DNA of 64,000 nt from Dictyobacter formicarum (GTDB lineage Bacteria; Chloroflexota; Ktedonobacteria; Ktedonobacterales; Ktedonobacteraceae), in NCBI RefSeq assembly GCF_016587435.1, contig NZ_BNJJ01000002.1, positions 539,991 to 603,990 of the forward strand, given 5' to 3'. The number at the start of each line of letters is the position of its first letter. Within the stretch, counting starts at the first letter, position 1. The notes under the pieces were generated by a model. It had not been told where the DNA came from and ran no database searches. It saw nothing but the letters and a program-made list of their open reading frames with translations. A program made the translations under genes and the position numbers. Shown in pieces: positions 53,000 to 62,291 of this stretch.

Positions 53000-53899
53000 T
53001 TATTCATCTGTGTCAGAAGGTTCGGTAACTGATGATTGCGCATGTTGATAATCGAGGCCTTGCCAGGTCGAGGACTGCTGCGCGGTGGTATGTTGTGCCG
53101 GGTGAGCACGCTCCAGGGGCAGTTGCTGATGATGATAGAGTCGATTCGAAATTAAAGAACTGTTAGCGGTCATCGCGACCTGCATCGCCTCTATCAGATG
53201 CTCCAAACGCTCGATGTTTTTGGTAGAATCTTGACTGGCTTGAGCGCCGGCAGAGGTATCTGGTGACAGAGAAGCACTATCTGGCGATGAAGATGCGTGC
53301 ATGGCCTGCAATTGTTTCAGTAGAACTTGTTCCAGGTCTTTCAATGCAGTCAGTACAGCCTCTTGTAATGCAAACATCCGCTCTTCCAGAGCGTGATCAA
53401 CTAGCGTCGCCAGTTCTTCCCAGGGGATCTCAGTTTGTACTTCGATAGCATCAAATTGTGGCTGGCCTTCCACCGTGTATTCGGAAAAAAACTCTGCGGA
53501 TTGAATGGGAGAAGGTAGACGTTGATGGATGATTTGCTCGATGGCTAACAATTGCGCGGCCAGGGAACGCTCTATTGAAGCTTCAAGGCGCTGTTGTTGT
53601 TGCTGCTGCTGGGCCTCAAGGCTTTGCTCAACAGATTCGATGAGATGGGCATGTTGCGCCTCAAATTTCTGCAATAAAACCTCACGCGTACGGGCATGTT
53701 GATCGTTGAGGCGTAGGGACATTGTATGCAACAAATCACTTTTAACGGTTGCTAGCCGCTGTTCAAGATCGCGTCGCAACGCTTGCAAACGCTGATCAAA
53801 GATTAGCTCCAAATCGCGCCGCTGCGTTAAGAGCTTTTGCTCTAGAATAGTGTTTAGCGATTGTAATTCATCTTGCGTAAACGCCATGGATGGTACCAT
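53000..53899 (-). CDS. Long coiled-coil protein of unknown function
   Basis: The start at 53899 has GGAG about six nt upstream; the frame is open further but without a site. The 299-residue product is coiled coil from about residue 10 to 160 (LEQKLLTQRRDLELIFDQRLQAL, a poly-Gln stretch QQQQQQQ). A second helical segment (EELATLVDHALEERMFALQEAV) and a Ser/Thr/Gln/His-rich tail follow. It has no membrane helix. It could be a structural or scaffolding protein. Confidence 0.68.
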   Translation of the reverse strand: MVPSMAFTQDELQSLNTILEQKLLTQRRDLELIFDQRLQALRRDLEQRLATVKSDLLHTMSLRLNDQHARTREVLLQKFEAQHAHLIESVEQSLEAQQQQQQQRLEASIERSLAAQLLAIEQIIHQRLPSPIQSAEFFSEYTVEGQPQFDAIEVQTEIPWEELATLVDHALEERMFALQEAVLTALKDLEQVLLKQLQAMHASSSPDSASLSPDTSAGAQASQDSTKNIERLEHLIEAMQVAMTANSSLISNRLYHHQQLPLERAHPAQHTTAQQSSTWQGLDYQHAQSSVTEPSDTDE

Positions 53900-54662
53900 T
53901 CCCTTCTCCGCATCCACATATACGTATGGTATGCGTTGTACCTTGTATTGCATGCCACCACTAACGCTGCACAGACAACCAGCAACTACGCTGCCCATCT
54001 GATTGTACGCCAGGTTATGCTGTTCCCTTAGTATAGAAACAGCATAACAAGGTGTCAACGTCTCTACATGAACAAGCCCAAGTTGGCTATTCAAGACGCT
54101 TGAGGACATTGTAGGGCCACCTTTGGCAAGGGGCTAAATATTTATAAATTCAACATCACATACACATAGCAGTGGTTAATCTGCACATTACAATCTTAAA
54201 CTGAGGCTTGTATAATGCGTTTAGTAGGAAGGAAACCTCCCTATGAGGCAAGGAAGCCTCAGGTAACAATTCGCAGTAGAAATGTTCCGAAACTTCCTCC
54301 TCCAACAAAGTCCCCACTACCTATAAACAACATCAATTATTACAAATCATTTGTTGCTACCTATATTTCCAATATATCTCATACATTGAGCTTTTGGCAC
54401 AACATTCCCCGATTCTCCTATGCACCGACTATTTTTATTGTTGGTACCTGATTTATCTATTTCTGATAAGAATTCTCACCAGGAAGATCAGCGAGGTGGC
54501 TTTTTTACCCCGATCAAGCTTATTTACGATCAGCAGTGGCAAAAGTAAAACCAAATATCTATATCCATGCCTCGCCCCCTTATGCATTCTCTGTAAATCG
54601 GATATAATTTCAGATGAGATGATGACACACTCACAATACAGCCGCTCATTCAAAGGAAGCAC
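53900..54662. other. 763-bp spacer upstream of the kinase gene
   Basis: No supported gene. A short hairpin GAGGC/GCCTC lies near 54243-54258, and TATAAT at 54603-54608 could be the -10 box of the kinase gene, 55 bp upstream of its start, without a good -35. Confidence 0.45.
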
Positions 54663-56756
54663 ATGGTGAACGACAAATTATTAGGTAGCCAACTTGGCAG
54701 TTATGTCCTCGTGGAGGTATTGGGTCACGGGGCTTTTGGCAGTGTCTACCTGGGTAAGCACTTTCTGCTGGAACACAAGCCTCCAGTGGCGGTCAAGGTA
54801 CTAAATACTACCTTGAATACGCAGGAGGAAATTGATCGCTTTTTCCAGGAGGCGGTGATTCTTGATAAATTGACCCATCCCAATATTCTTCCCGTAGTCG
54901 ATGCCAATCTGTACGAGGGCTACCCTTTCTTTGTAGCAGAGTATGCTTCTGGTGGCTCTTTGCGTGATCGCCTGGATGCTCTCAATGGCACTCCCATGCC
55001 TTTGATGGATGCGATGCATATTCTGAACCAGGTTGGGCAGGCACTACAGCATGCCCATGATCTGGACATCGTCCATCGGGATTTAAAACCAGCAAACATT
55101 TTGTTCAATGCCGATGGTGATGCAGTGCTGGCCGATTTTGGGATTGCGCTTCAGGTCCAGAGAACACGCCGCGTGGATGAAATCGGTACCCCTCCTTATA
55201 TGTCGCCAGAACAGTTTAAAGGTAAGATTAGTAAAAAAAGTGATCAGTATGCGCTGGGGTGTGTGGCATATGAGCTACTCACGGGACAGCAGTTGTTCGT
55301 GGCTGACGACCCTTATACAATTGGCTATAAGCATATCTATGAGCAACCAGTCCTACCCAGTGAGCTGAATCCAAATATTCCGCCTTCAATTGAAGAAGTA
55401 ATTTTGAAGGCTCTGTCTAAAGAGCGTGATGATCGCTTTGAGAATGTGGCTGATTTTGTAATTGCTTTACGCGAGGCAATAGGACTACCAATTACCGAGA
55501 GCACTCCGTTGCCTCCGTTGCAATCACCACCTCCTTCGGTGTCCCCTATCCGAAGAGAGACTCCAGTTAATCGGGGCAATCCGCTACCTGATCCACATCG
55601 TACACAGCCCGAAGGCAGTGGTAGTCGTGGGCCGCGCTCGCCTCGTCAACCGGCACAGACGCCAATTGCTAAGCGGGCACAACTGCGTTCACAAACACAG
55701 AATGCGAGCGGTAATCCCGCACGTACAACGCTGGCCTGGTCTGTTACTACTGGCCTGGACCATACCTATTATTCAGAACCTGCTGTGCTCAATAGCGTTG
55801 TCTATGCGGGAACATATACCACCAACGTTGATAATCCTCATAAAGAGGCTAATCAGTTGCGCGCCCTGGATGCTCTAACCGGAAAACAACTATGGGCGGT
55901 GACAACAAACTATGGCATTTATGATGCCCCTGTCATTTCCAATGGGATTGTCTACGTCTGCACGGGCAATATTAATTTACCCGGCGAGGTATATGCTGTG
56001 GATGCCATTTCAGGTAAGGTGCGCTGGTCATTTCCAACTGATGAGTTTATTAAGGCGCGGCCAACAGTCGCCAATGATATTGTCTATGCTTATCCAGATC
56101 ATGGTGTCTACGCTCTGGATGCTTACAGTGGGCGTGAGATATGGGCCGTCACTGTCAAAGCAGGCCTAGCTCATCGCCCTGCTATAGCCAGCGGACACAT
56201 GTACCTGATCACTGAACGTGGCAGTTGTTATGAGCTGGATGCTCTAACCGGGCAAAAGCTGGAGACGTATGCGGATATGGGAGAGGTCCTTGCGGCCGAG
56301 ACGACCGTTACCGGCATTAATTGTCTCTGTTTTGCTGAGGGCGAACTCTACGCTATGGATATGCAGAAACAACAACGCATCTGGACCACCCGCCTGGATA
56401 TTCATATCTCAGGCGACATGATTCTCAAAAACGGCGTTGCCTATGTTGGCTCACACGGAGGCTTTGTCGGTGATTCCGCCAATACGAAGTTACACGCTAT
56501 CGATACAACCAATGGCCAGATCCTCTGGGTCGCTCACCTGAGATATGAAATTGAATCAGCGCCTGTGATTGCTGATAATAATATCGTTTATGTCAGCACT
56601 TTTGGACGCGAACTCTATGCCATCGATAGCCAGAATGGTCACGTTCTCTTTACGTCTAAAGTTGGTAAGGGCCGCATCAACCGTCCAGCTGCCGAACAAG
56701 GTATGATCTTTGTTAGTACCGGAGAAATGCATGGCTTGCAAATCAGTAATCCCTGA
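54663..56756 (+). CDS. Ser/Thr protein kinase fused to a PQQ-type beta-propeller
   Basis: Residues 12-270 are a Hanks-type kinase: glycine loop GHGAFGSVYLG, VAVK with Lys45, HRDLKPANI near 137-145, DFG near 158 and APE-like PYMSPEQ. A Pro/Arg linker with no membrane helix leads to about seven propeller blades (residues 350-697) such as LRALDALTGKQLWAV, VYAVDAISGKVRWSF and LYAIDSQNGHVLF. The propeller probably senses a ligand or binds a partner protein, and since there is no membrane anchor the whole protein should be cytosolic. AAAGGA precedes ATG. Confidence 0.9.
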   Translation: MVNDKLLGSQLGSYVLVEVLGHGAFGSVYLGKHFLLEHKPPVAVKVLNTTLNTQEEIDRFFQEAVILDKLTHPNILPVVDANLYEGYPFFVAEYASGGSLRDRLDALNGTPMPLMDAMHILNQVGQALQHAHDLDIVHRDLKPANILFNADGDAVLADFGIALQVQRTRRVDEIGTPPYMSPEQFKGKISKKSDQYALGCVAYELLTGQQLFVADDPYTIGYKHIYEQPVLPSELNPNIPPSIEEVILKALSKERDDRFENVADFVIALREAIGLPITESTPLPPLQSPPPSVSPIRRETPVNRGNPLPDPHRTQPEGSGSRGPRSPRQPAQTPIAKRAQLRSQTQNASGNPARTTLAWSVTTGLDHTYYSEPAVLNSVVYAGTYTTNVDNPHKEANQLRALDALTGKQLWAVTTNYGIYDAPVISNGIVYVCTGNINLPGEVYAVDAISGKVRWSFPTDEFIKARPTVANDIVYAYPDHGVYALDAYSGREIWAVTVKAGLAHRPAIASGHMYLITERGSCYELDALTGQKLETYADMGEVLAAETTVTGINCLCFAEGELYAMDMQKQQRIWTTRLDIHISGDMILKNGVAYVGSHGGFVGDSANTKLHAIDTTNGQILWVAHLRYEIESAPVIADNNIVYVSTFGRELYAIDSQNGHVLFTSKVGKGRINRPAAEQGMIFVSTGEMHGLQISNP

Positions 56757-57051
56757 CTTAGAGGAGTGAGTTCAGGATCTGATACATGCCACTGATGTAC
56801 TCTGAAATCTGGTCCAGAACTATAATACGGGAACGCTTTGCTTCCCATGGGGACAGGTTCCAGAGTACATTCTAAAGCAAGACTGACATTCGATGACCAA
56901 TAAGAATTCAATGATATACATAATGAATTAGTATTGGTTATAGACGTGGTTTTATTGTAGAATAGGAGCGCATTACTACTTATGAGCTAAACTAAAGAGT
57001 ATAGGCTTTGTCCAACTGCAGTTGGATAGTAAACAAGAAAGGCGGACAAAG
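56757..57051. other. 295-bp spacer before the histidine kinase gene
   Basis: AT-rich right half. No clear promoter boxes. Confidence 0.35.
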
Positions 57052-58311
57052 TTGAACTATATTTGGCCTGATGCAACGAAGCCTGCTGGCACATCGTCTC
57101 CAACCCAGCGCCTCTCACCATATCTTTTGTGGTCTCTCTGGTTCATCTGGATCTTCTTTTTTATACCAGGCCTACTGGCGCTCTATCAAATACATATGGC
57201 CTGGTCTCTACTCATCGTCATCATACCTGGAGTCACCCTTTTCTTTGCTGCTTATCTCTGGGGCACCTGGCGCAGCGTTCAGCATATAGTTGACCAGGCC
57301 CCGCAATCCTCAACCCGTCAGCTTAAGTCATGGTTATTGGTTGCGTTGATGAGTGGACTCTGCTTGCTACTTCCAACCCTGATGCAACGTGATCCCGCGG
57401 ACTGGCTGGATTTCTTTATTCTGACCAGTGCCTATGTTGGCAGCGCCTTTAAGCCTGTACGTGCCTTACAGATTATCCTTGGACTATTGGTGTTGGATGC
57501 TCTCCTCGGCCTACTTCTGCATTTTATCTGGACAGATATCGGAAGGTCGATGATTGTTATGCTGTTCGTTGGAGTCGTGGTGATAGGTCTGGTGCGAGCG
57601 ATTGTAATCAGTCACGAGTTACGAGCTGCTCGCGAGGAGATCGCTCGCCTGGCTGTAATGAACGAGCGGCTACGCATTGCTCGTGACCTGCATGATCTAC
57701 TGGGACATAATCTCTCTTTGATCACGCTCAAAAGCGAATTGGCTGGTCGCCTGCTGATGGTCGCTCCAGGTCGAGCGGCTGTTGAGATTCAAGACATCGA
57801 GCAAGTGGCGCGAACTACACTGCAAGAGGTACGTGAAGCCGTCTCCAACTATCGCCAGCCTACACTTGCCAGTGAGTTAGAGGGCGCACAGGAGATACTG
57901 GCTGCTGCGGGCATCAATTATCATTATAGCGGCGATAAAGTCTATCTGGATAGATTGCCTTCTACCAGTGAAACGGTGTTGGCCTGGGCCGTCCGCGAGG
58001 GAATTACAAATGTGATCCGCCATGGGCAGGCAAGAAACTGTAGTCTCCAGCTTATACGCGAGGAACAGAACATACTGCTCGAGATTCTCAATGATTGCGG
58101 ATACGATGCACCAGTGGTTAGCCCAAACACTAATTCTGGTCACGGCTTGCGTGGCCTGGCCGAACGTGTAGAGACATTGGGAGGAACTTTTAGCGCTGGT
58201 CTTGAAAGCAACGGGCATTTCCGCCTCTCTATTTCGGTCCCCACAATTCAAAAAACGTCCGGGTCCATCACTGATCCCGGCCATCACTCATCTAACAACG
58301 ACGAAAGGTAG
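57052..58311 (+). CDS. Sensor histidine kinase, NarL/DesK type
   Basis: No ATG is available near the N-terminus; a TTG at 57052 has AAAGGCGG upstream and is preferred over a TTG 30 nt earlier. The 419-residue protein has about five to six membrane helices in its first 190 residues, a HisKA_3 dimerisation helix MNERLRIARDLHDLLGHNLS with phospho-acceptor His214, and an HATPase domain with EGITNVIRHGQA and HGLRGLAERVETLGG. The membrane-sensing layout resembles DesK, a lipid-fluidity sensor. It is 12 bp upstream of its response regulator. Confidence 0.88.
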   Translation: MNYIWPDATKPAGTSSPTQRLSPYLLWSLWFIWIFFFIPGLLALYQIHMAWSLLIVIIPGVTLFFAAYLWGTWRSVQHIVDQAPQSSTRQLKSWLLVALMSGLCLLLPTLMQRDPADWLDFFILTSAYVGSAFKPVRALQIILGLLVLDALLGLLLHFIWTDIGRSMIVMLFVGVVVIGLVRAIVISHELRAAREEIARLAVMNERLRIARDLHDLLGHNLSLITLKSELAGRLLMVAPGRAAVEIQDIEQVARTTLQEVREAVSNYRQPTLASELEGAQEILAAAGINYHYSGDKVYLDRLPSTSETVLAWAVREGITNVIRHGQARNCSLQLIREEQNILLEILNDCGYDAPVVSPNTNSGHGLRGLAERVETLGGTFSAGLESNGHFRLSISVPTIQKTSGSITDPGHHSSNNDER

Positions 58312-58323
58312 GAGCAGCGTAGC

Positions 58324-58929
58324 ATGATTCGTGTTCTACTGGCAGAGGATCAAGCCATGGTCCGAGGTGCACTGGCGGCTTTATTGACATTGGAGGGAGA
58401 TATCGAGATTGTGACAGAAGTTGGGCGGGGAGATGAGGTGGTTGAGGCTGCGAAAATGTCACTACCAGATGTCGCTTTGCTCGATATCGAAATGCCTGGC
58501 TGTGATGGCATTGCGGCTGCGGCTGCTCTCCACAAAGAGCTACCCGCCTGCCGCATCTTAATATTAACTACCTTTGGTCGTCCCGGCTACCTGCGCCAGG
58601 CCATGCAGAGCGGCGTGGTTGGCTTTTTGCTTAAAGATGCACCTTCCGCCCAACTTGCTACCGCAATCCGTCGCGCCATGAGTGGAGAACGTGTGGTCGA
58701 CCCAACATTAGCCATGGCCGCTCTAAGCGATGGCCACAATCCACTCACTGATCGCGAACGCCATGTACTGGCAGCAGCCGCCCAGGGAGCCAGCGTGGCT
58801 GAAATAGCCACCAGACTCTTTCTCTCTGAGGGCACCGTTCGTAACTACCTTTCCGTTGCTATCCAAAAAATTGGTGCCCACAATCGCATCGAAGCGGCGA
58901 GAATAGCCGAACAAAAGGGCTGGCTTTAA
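58324..58929 (+). CDS. NarL/DesR-type response regulator
   Basis: The 201-residue regulator has a receiver domain with acidic pocket AEDQ, phospho-acceptor Asp54 in ALLDIEMPG and Lys in LLKDAP, then a LuxR-type helix-turn-helix (LTDRERHVLAAAAQGASVAEIATRLFLSEGTVRNYLS). It is the partner of the kinase just upstream. The target genes are unknown; an adjacent exporter or lipid gene would be typical but none is next to it. Confidence 0.92.
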   Translation: MIRVLLAEDQAMVRGALAALLTLEGDIEIVTEVGRGDEVVEAAKMSLPDVALLDIEMPGCDGIAAAAALHKELPACRILILTTFGRPGYLRQAMQSGVVGFLLKDAPSAQLATAIRRAMSGERVVDPTLAMAALSDGHNPLTDRERHVLAAAAQGASVAEIATRLFLSEGTVRNYLSVAIQKIGAHNRIEAARIAEQKGWL

Positions 58930-58963
58930 ACTGCAATAGCACTATGAGAACACAGTCTGCAAC

Positions 58964-59329
58964 TCAAACACAACCATGTTCGGCCAGAGTCTGATCAATA
59001 AGGTGCTGCAGACGCCGTGGCTGGGGTCCAATATAGCGAGCGATTTCTCGGCCATTGTGGAATACAATCAAGGTTGGCATTCCTTGCACCCGATAATGTG
59101 CAGGGACCTGCGTATGCTGATCGCAATCTAGCCTGGCAAAACGCAATTTACTCGCATACTGCTGGCTGAGTTGCTGGTAGACCGGGTCCAGATTGCGGCA
59201 CGGGGGACACCACGCCGCCCAGAAGTCCACAATCACGGGCAACGGGGATTGAAGCACCTTCTCTGCAAAATCCTGGTCGCCAACGATAAACAGATTCTCA
59301 TGTGTGCTGATCACATCATTTACCTGCAT
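58964..59329 (-). CDS. Thioredoxin with WCPPC active site
   Basis: The 121-residue protein has a thioredoxin fold: VIVDFWAAWCPPC near residues 32-44, RLDCDQ, the cis-Pro loop GMPTLIVF and GREIARYIG. The active site is CPPC instead of CGPC, which usually makes the protein more reducing or alters partner choice. It is divergent from the MerR regulator, with which it probably shares control by a dyad at 59421. Confidence 0.88.
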   Translation of the reverse strand: MQVNDVISTHENLFIVGDQDFAEKVLQSPLPVIVDFWAAWCPPCRNLDPVYQQLSQQYASKLRFARLDCDQHTQVPAHYRVQGMPTLIVFHNGREIARYIGPQPRRLQHLIDQTLAEHGCV

Positions 59330-59420
59330 AGCTTTTTTCCTTTTTAAGCATTGTCACTATCACGATACTTGCAGCTTTTCTCTCAAAAAGTCTACAATAG
59401 CAGAAGTGTACATGTTCAAG

Positions 59421-59435
59421 TTGACTTGAAGTCAA
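59421..59435. promoter_or_regulatory. Perfect dyad between thioredoxin and MerR genes
   Basis: TTGACTTGAAGTCAA is a 7-1-7 palindrome in the 132-bp divergent intergenic region, 26 bp before the MerR start. It fits a MerR-family operator lying inside a promoter spacer (TTCAAG at 59415 and TACATT at 59439, 18 bp apart). Confidence 0.6.
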
Positions 59436-59461
59436 GCCTACATTGAGGAATATTTTTCAGC

Positions 59462-59920
59462 ATGGAAGAACTGACTATCAGCCAGGTCGCTAAAAAGGTC
59501 GGGCTGCGCCCATCTGCAATTCGCTATTATGAGAGCATCAATGTCTTGCCAGCGCCACGCCGGATCAGTGGACAGCGGCGCTATGATCCAGCGGTATTAG
59601 ATCACCTGGCCTTCATTCAGGTAGCACAGAAATTGGGATTTTCGCTAACCGAGATCCAGTTTCTTTTTGAGCAGCGAGGGGAGGAGACGCCGCTGGCAGA
59701 TTACTGGCAAACCGTGGCCCGCCAGAAGCTGGTTGAAGTCGATGCGCTGATACAGCAGGCCACGCATATCAAACATATGCTGGTCCAGGGGCTGCGCTGC
59801 AACTGTCCCAATCTATCGGATTGTATCAATTGTGTGCTCACAAATTGTCATGCATCAACCCAACAGTCGGGACAGCTTCGATTAAATGTGCTCCACCCCG
59901 GCGGTCATGCAGAACCTTAA
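59462..59920 (+). CDS. MerR-family transcriptional regulator with Cys-rich C-terminus
   Basis: The 152-residue regulator has the MerR helix-turn-helix (LTISQVAKKVGLRPSAIRYYE) and the dimerising coiled coil. The C-terminal LRCNCPNLSDCINCVLTNC has five Cys in 18 residues, a pattern suited to metal or iron-sulfur redox sensing as in SoxR, though the spacing is not that of SoxR. It probably controls the divergent thioredoxin and itself via the dyad at 59421. It overlaps the convergent MFS gene by 4 bp. Confidence 0.85.
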   Translation: MEELTISQVAKKVGLRPSAIRYYESINVLPAPRRISGQRRYDPAVLDHLAFIQVAQKLGFSLTEIQFLFEQRGEETPLADYWQTVARQKLVEVDALIQQATHIKHMLVQGLRCNCPNLSDCINCVLTNCHASTQQSGQLRLNVLHPGGHAEP

Positions 59921-61221
59921 CTGGTTGCGCTGACCTTGACTTTAAACAGACTGGGGACCAGGGCGGCGATAATCAGAGTAGAAACCATACAGGCAACGCC
60001 ACCACTGATCACGGAGAACTGTGTTGTCGTTAAACCGGCCACCAGGCCAGACTCAAATTGCCCGAGCATCGGACCACCAACCACGAACATCGCCATTACT
60101 GCTCCCATACGGCCGCGAAACTCATCGGGGGTCGTCAATTGCACCAGCAGGTGGCGCAATACCATACTGACCATGTCGGCAGCACCTGCACCAGCCAGTA
60201 GCAGGGCGGACAACCATAGTGGTCCAGGGGCAACACCAAATAGGATGATGCAAATTCCCCAACCTATGATCGCCAGGACAACTCCCATTCCCTGACGCGT
60301 AATACGGCTGATCTTACCGGTCAACGGTGTCAGCGCTATGGCACCAAAAGAAATCGAGCCGAGTAAGATACCCAGACCCTGCGGTCCGACATGCAAAATA
60401 TCACTGGCGTAGACAGGCAGAAGCGCTTTTGGCGAACCAAAGAGAGTAGCAAAGAAATCCAACGAGAGGACTGCTAGCAGGAGCGGGTGAGTGCGCAAAA
60501 AGTGAATACCATCTCGCATACCACTCCAACCAGCCTGGGCACGTTTCTCCAGCGGAATACGTGGAACAACCATTAATAGCAATGAGCCGATGACGATACA
60601 ATAGGAAAAGACATCTAACCAGTACGTGTTAACGACTCCGATCTGGGCAATAGCCAGTCCGCCCAGTGTGGAACCACCAATCATCGTTACCTGCATCATA
60701 ACGGTGTTGAGCGAGACTGCATTTGTCATCTGCTCAGGTGGCACCAGCGAAGGAATCATCGATTGTCGCGAGGGGAATTCAAAGGCCGAAACGGTGGCGG
60801 AAATCAGCACAACGCCACAAAAAATAGCGATATTAATGATTTTGAAGGCGGTAGAGAGCGCCAGAATGGCAGAAGTTGTCGCCAGGATCACCTCGACAAT
60901 CAGTAATAGTTTGCGGCGATCAAAAGTATCGGCCAGCACTCCACCAAGCAGTGAAAAAATCAGGCGTGGAATTGCCTGCAACAGACCAATAATGCCCAGC
61001 ATGACTGCCGAATGCGTCAGTTGATAGACCTGCCAGGAAACGGCTACTACCTGCATCTGGGTGCCCGTAGAAGAAAGCAACTCGCCCCAAAAAAAGAGAG
61101 CGAAATTGCGATTGCGCAATACGCTCCATTGACCTGGGACTTTGTTAACTGCAACAGTATCAACGGGATAGGCATCAACTGTAGACTGAGGCTTTACAGC
61201 TTTTTGTGATTTGAGTCTCAT
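59917..61221 (-). CDS. MFS exporter, EntS/MFS_3 type
   Basis: The start at 61221 gives a 434-residue protein, with about 40 cytosolic residues before 12 membrane helices. FALFFWGELLSSTGTQMQVVAVSWQVYQLTHS and LLGGVLADTFDRRKLLLIVE match MFS_3 exporters such as EntS, which export siderophores or drugs. The upstream frame adds only unlike residues. It converges with merR. Confidence 0.9.
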   Translation of the reverse strand: MRLKSQKAVKPQSTVDAYPVDTVAVNKVPGQWSVLRNRNFALFFWGELLSSTGTQMQVVAVSWQVYQLTHSAVMLGIIGLLQAIPRLIFSLLGGVLADTFDRRKLLLIVEVILATTSAILALSTAFKIINIAIFCGVVLISATVSAFEFPSRQSMIPSLVPPEQMTNAVSLNTVMMQVTMIGGSTLGGLAIAQIGVVNTYWLDVFSYCIVIGSLLLMVVPRIPLEKRAQAGWSGMRDGIHFLRTHPLLLAVLSLDFFATLFGSPKALLPVYASDILHVGPQGLGILLGSISFGAIALTPLTGKISRITRQGMGVVLAIIGWGICIILFGVAPGPLWLSALLLAGAGAADMVSMVLRHLLVQLTTPDEFRGRMGAVMAMFVVGGPMLGQFESGLVAGLTTTQFSVISGGVACMVSTLIIAALVPSLFKVKVSATS

Positions 61222-61341
61222 TGAAAATCCCAACTCTAGCCAGAAAAATACAACCATAGAAAATACTTATTAAGTATACCATGGGCATTCTTCATTTTGA
61301 GCCTTTAAAACCACAATGAGTTTTTATCGAAGTAGGGTAAA

Positions 61342-61635
61342 TCAGGCATTGAAAGTTGTCGGCAAGACAATTACTTCTTGTCCCGGACTCAATACTGTTT
61401 TAAGGCCTTCATCTCCGCTGATGAGTTGATTATTCACAAAAATTCTCACGTGTTCACGGATGGCCCCTTGCTCAGTACAGAGCCGTTCCCAGACCAGAGG
61501 ATGCTCTTTATGCAAAGCGTTCAACAGTTGCTCAACCGTTTCTGCTTCAACTGTAATCTGGCTCTTGCCTCCGCTATAGGCACTTAATGTGGAGGGTAGG
61601 CGCAGGGTTGCGGTCACCTTTGCTGAATCGCTCAT
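61342..61635 (-). CDS. MoaD/ThiS-family ubiquitin-like protein without C-terminal Gly-Gly
   Basis: The start at 61635 follows AAAGGGG and gives a 97-residue protein with the beta-grasp pattern VTATLRLPSTLSAYSGG, EQLLNALHKEHP, VRIFVNNQLI and GQEVIVLP. Sulfur carriers of this family end in GG for adenylation; this one ends TTFNA. So it is probably not an active carrier, or it is processed. No moa or thi gene is adjacent. Confidence 0.82.
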   Translation of the reverse strand: MSDSAKVTATLRLPSTLSAYSGGKSQITVEAETVEQLLNALHKEHPLVWERLCTEQGAIREHVRIFVNNQLISGDEGLKTVLSPGQEVIVLPTTFNA

Positions 61636-61874
61636 AGACACCCCTTTAAACAGTTCTAACAATAGCTTTTTTGGTGATATTTACATACAAAAAGCACAGA
61701 TATATACACATGCGCTCTCTGGCTTGGTGCAAGTATACGAGCAAGCGCCCCAGATTGCAAGCCTCCAACGAAATAAACGAAAAGTACCTAAAAATTACAC
61801 CAGCTACACTGGTTGTACCTTCAAGGCTCCGCCTGCGATCTGTTACTAATGTATGGACAAACCTATACATTGTA

Positions 61875-61904
61875 TTGACATGCCACAACAATGTTTGCTA
61901 TACT
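61875..61904 (+). promoter_or_regulatory. Strong promoter of the small HTH gene
   Basis: TTGACA (61875-61880), 18-bp spacer and TATACT (61899-61904) lie 43 bp before the start. The 311-bp gap 61636-61946 otherwise holds no gene. Confidence 0.75.
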
Positions 61905-61946
61905 GAATACAGAAAAAGTCGAACTGATAAAATTGAGGTGCTGATC

Positions 61947-62264
61947 ATGACCATTTCTTGCAAACTACGCCTGATGCTGGCTAAAGCAAATGTTGAGCGG
62001 GCCAGACTGGGTGAACCTGCGTTGAGTTTGCGTCGACTTGCCGATGAGAGCGGAGTATCATTAAGTGTGCTCGCAGCTTTACACACGGGAAAGAGCCAGC
62101 GTATAGACTATACGACGATTGATCATCTCCTCACTTACTTTAGCCGCTATTTTCGGGTCACAACCGATGATCTTCTAAACTGGGAGTTCTCATCAGAGCG
62201 CGAGACATCACTGCAATATCCAGAATATGGCAGAGATACTACTCAGAAATCGTCGTATGCATGA
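61947..62264 (+). CDS. Small XRE/HTH_26-type DNA-binding protein
   Basis: The ATG at 61947 follows GAGGTG by about 7 nt. The 105-residue product has ISCKLRLMLAKANVERARLG and LSLRRLADESGVSLSVLAALHTGKSQRIDYTTIDHLLTYF, a Cro/C1-type helix-turn-helix in which recognition helix residues SVLAAL are clear. The family occurs as stand-alone regulators near toxin-antitoxin and housekeeping genes. It is 27 bp upstream of map and is probably co-transcribed. Confidence 0.8.
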   Translation: MTISCKLRLMLAKANVERARLGEPALSLRRLADESGVSLSVLAALHTGKSQRIDYTTIDHLLTYFSRYFRVTTDDLLNWEFSSERETSLQYPEYGRDTTQKSSYA

Positions 62265-62291
62265 CCGTTTTACATGTAAAAAGAGGATATT

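Noticed and set aside
54215..54451. 78-residue + strand frame upstream of the kinase gene
   Set aside because: No convincing ribosome site and amino-acid composition typical of non-coding AT-rich DNA.
61671..61946. Extended N-terminus of the small HTH protein
   Set aside because: It would cover the TTGACA/TATACT promoter, and the internal ATG at 61947 has its own ribosome site.
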